This document shows, one piece after another, positions 5,995 through 6,542 of a stretch of DNA of 6,542 nt (the first letter of the stretch is position 1; each line of letters begins with the position of its first letter). Where the stretch lies: the NCBI GenBank assembly GCA_012511395.1, contig JAAZGD010000071.1:1-6542 (forward strand), read 5' to 3'. A program made the translations under genes and the position numbers. Under the pieces are notes generated by a model. That model made no database searches. It saw nothing but the letters and a program-made list of their open reading frames with translations, and had not been told where the DNA came from. The stretch comes from Clostridiales bacterium (GTDB lineage: Bacteria > Bacillota > Clostridia > Peptostreptococcales > Anaerovoracaceae).

Positions 5995-6033
5995 ATGTTA
6001 TTATAAATATATACAAATAAAAAGGAGGAAACT

Positions 6034-6542
6034 ATGGACTTCTCTCTTACTAAAGACCAGGAAAAACTTGTTGAAGAAGTTTCTTTTTTTGCGAAAAAAG
6101 AAGTAAAGCCCGGAACTGTCGAAAGAGACAGGGAAGAAGATTTTGAAACTCTGTTTAAACTGCTTACAGGAAAAATGGCTGAAAAAGGATGGATGGGCCT
6201 TTCCTATCCTTTAAAATATGGGGGCATGGGCAAAGGCTTTCAGGAGCTTGTTCTGCTTCTTACAGAGCTTGCAAGGGTTGATGTGTCATTAGCCGCTTCC
6301 TATTCAGTCTGTATGACCTTGGGCCCTTACTCGATTTACAAGTTTGGCACTGAGGAGCAAAAGGAAAAATTCCTTCCTCCCCTTTTCAAAGGCTTTAAAA
6401 TCTCCGCCTTCGCCATGACTGAGGAAAACGCAGGCAGCGATTCTGCCATGCAGGAAACCTTAGCCGTTAAAGAAGGCAATCACTACATTTTGAACGGCAG
6501 AAAAATCTATATCACAAATGCAGGCTATGCAGATACTTATAC
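6034..6542 (+). CDS. Acyl-CoA dehydrogenase, N-terminal part (cut by right window edge)
   Basis: The frame from the ATG at 6034 is open to the window end (169 codons plus two bases). The ATG has a strong AAGGAGG five bases upstream. The product is the N-terminal and middle part of an acyl-CoA dehydrogenase, an FAD enzyme that interconverts acyl-CoA and 2-enoyl-CoA with electron-transfer flavoprotein as usual partner. It begins MDFSLTKDQEKLVEEV, a typical alpha-helical domain start. WMGLSYPLKYGGMG (residues 53-66) matches the conserved G-x-P..YGG segment. AFAMTEENAGSDSAMQ (about 126-141) is the FAD/substrate motif, and LNGRKIYITNAGYAD (about 153-167) is the K-x-(F/Y)-ITN motif. The catalytic Glu and C-terminal domain lie beyond the edge, so substrate class cannot be judged. 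It is transcribed away from the ureide operon and may share its control region. Confidence 0.93.
   Translation, partial: MDFSLTKDQEKLVEEVSFFAKKEVKPGTVERDREEDFETLFKLLTGKMAEKGWMGLSYPLKYGGMGKGFQELVLLLTELARVDVSLAASYSVCMTLGPYSIYKFGTEEQKEKFLPPLFKGFKISAFAMTEENAGSDSAMQETLAVKEGNHYILNGRKIYITNAGYADTY

Noticed and set aside
5990..6016. TTGTAT-TATAAT pair on the minus strand as the main operon promoter
   Set aside because: The -10 is perfect but the spacer is only 15 bases and the stretch is simply AT-rich. The TTGAAA-17-TATTCT pair has better geometry, though neither is proven.

Overview
The window looks like a chromosomal segment of a low-GC, probably anaerobic Firmicute of the Clostridia type. The base composition is moderately AT-rich, several genes have strong AGGAGG-type ribosome binding sites, and the protein families fit. 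No phage, transposon, integrase or CRISPR signal was seen. I cannot name the species.

Nearly everything is on the minus strand, so it reads from right to left. From about 5.9 kb down to 2.83 kb lies a tight three-gene catabolic operon: a small cyclophilin-like DUF3830 protein, a dihydropyrimidinase/hydantoinase, and an M20-type N-carbamoyl-amino-acid (or ureidopropionate/allantoate) amidohydrolase. The last two enzymes catalyse consecutive steps: opening of a cyclic ureide (dihydrouracil or a hydantoin), then removal of the carbamoyl group to give an amino acid such as beta-alanine. Divergent from this operon, across a 136-bp gap, is the 5' part of an acyl-CoA dehydrogenase gene on the plus strand, cut by the right edge. 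The gap holds candidate back-to-back promoters and a small inverted repeat.

From 2.83 kb to 2.45 kb lies a non-coding block with two structured RNAs. The first is a complete tRNA-Val(GAC) gene with encoded CCA but an unusual C at position 33. Only two bases after its 3' end begins a class-I-like cobalamin (B12) riboswitch, followed by a terminator-like hairpin. The riboswitch leads into an ECF-type vitamin/metal transporter module: an EcfT/CbiQ-like transmembrane protein, then, overlapping by 28 bp, a double-domain ECF ATPase that runs off the left edge. No substrate-binding S component is in the window. B12 control suggests cobalamin, a cobalamin precursor or cobalt as substrate.

The points most worth following up are: the tRNA abutting the riboswitch with no room for a promoter between them; the C33 in that tRNA; the predicted asymmetry of the ECF ATPase (Gln for the switch His in domain 1, LSQGE signature in domain 2); and the possible link between ureide breakdown and the acyl-CoA dehydrogenase.
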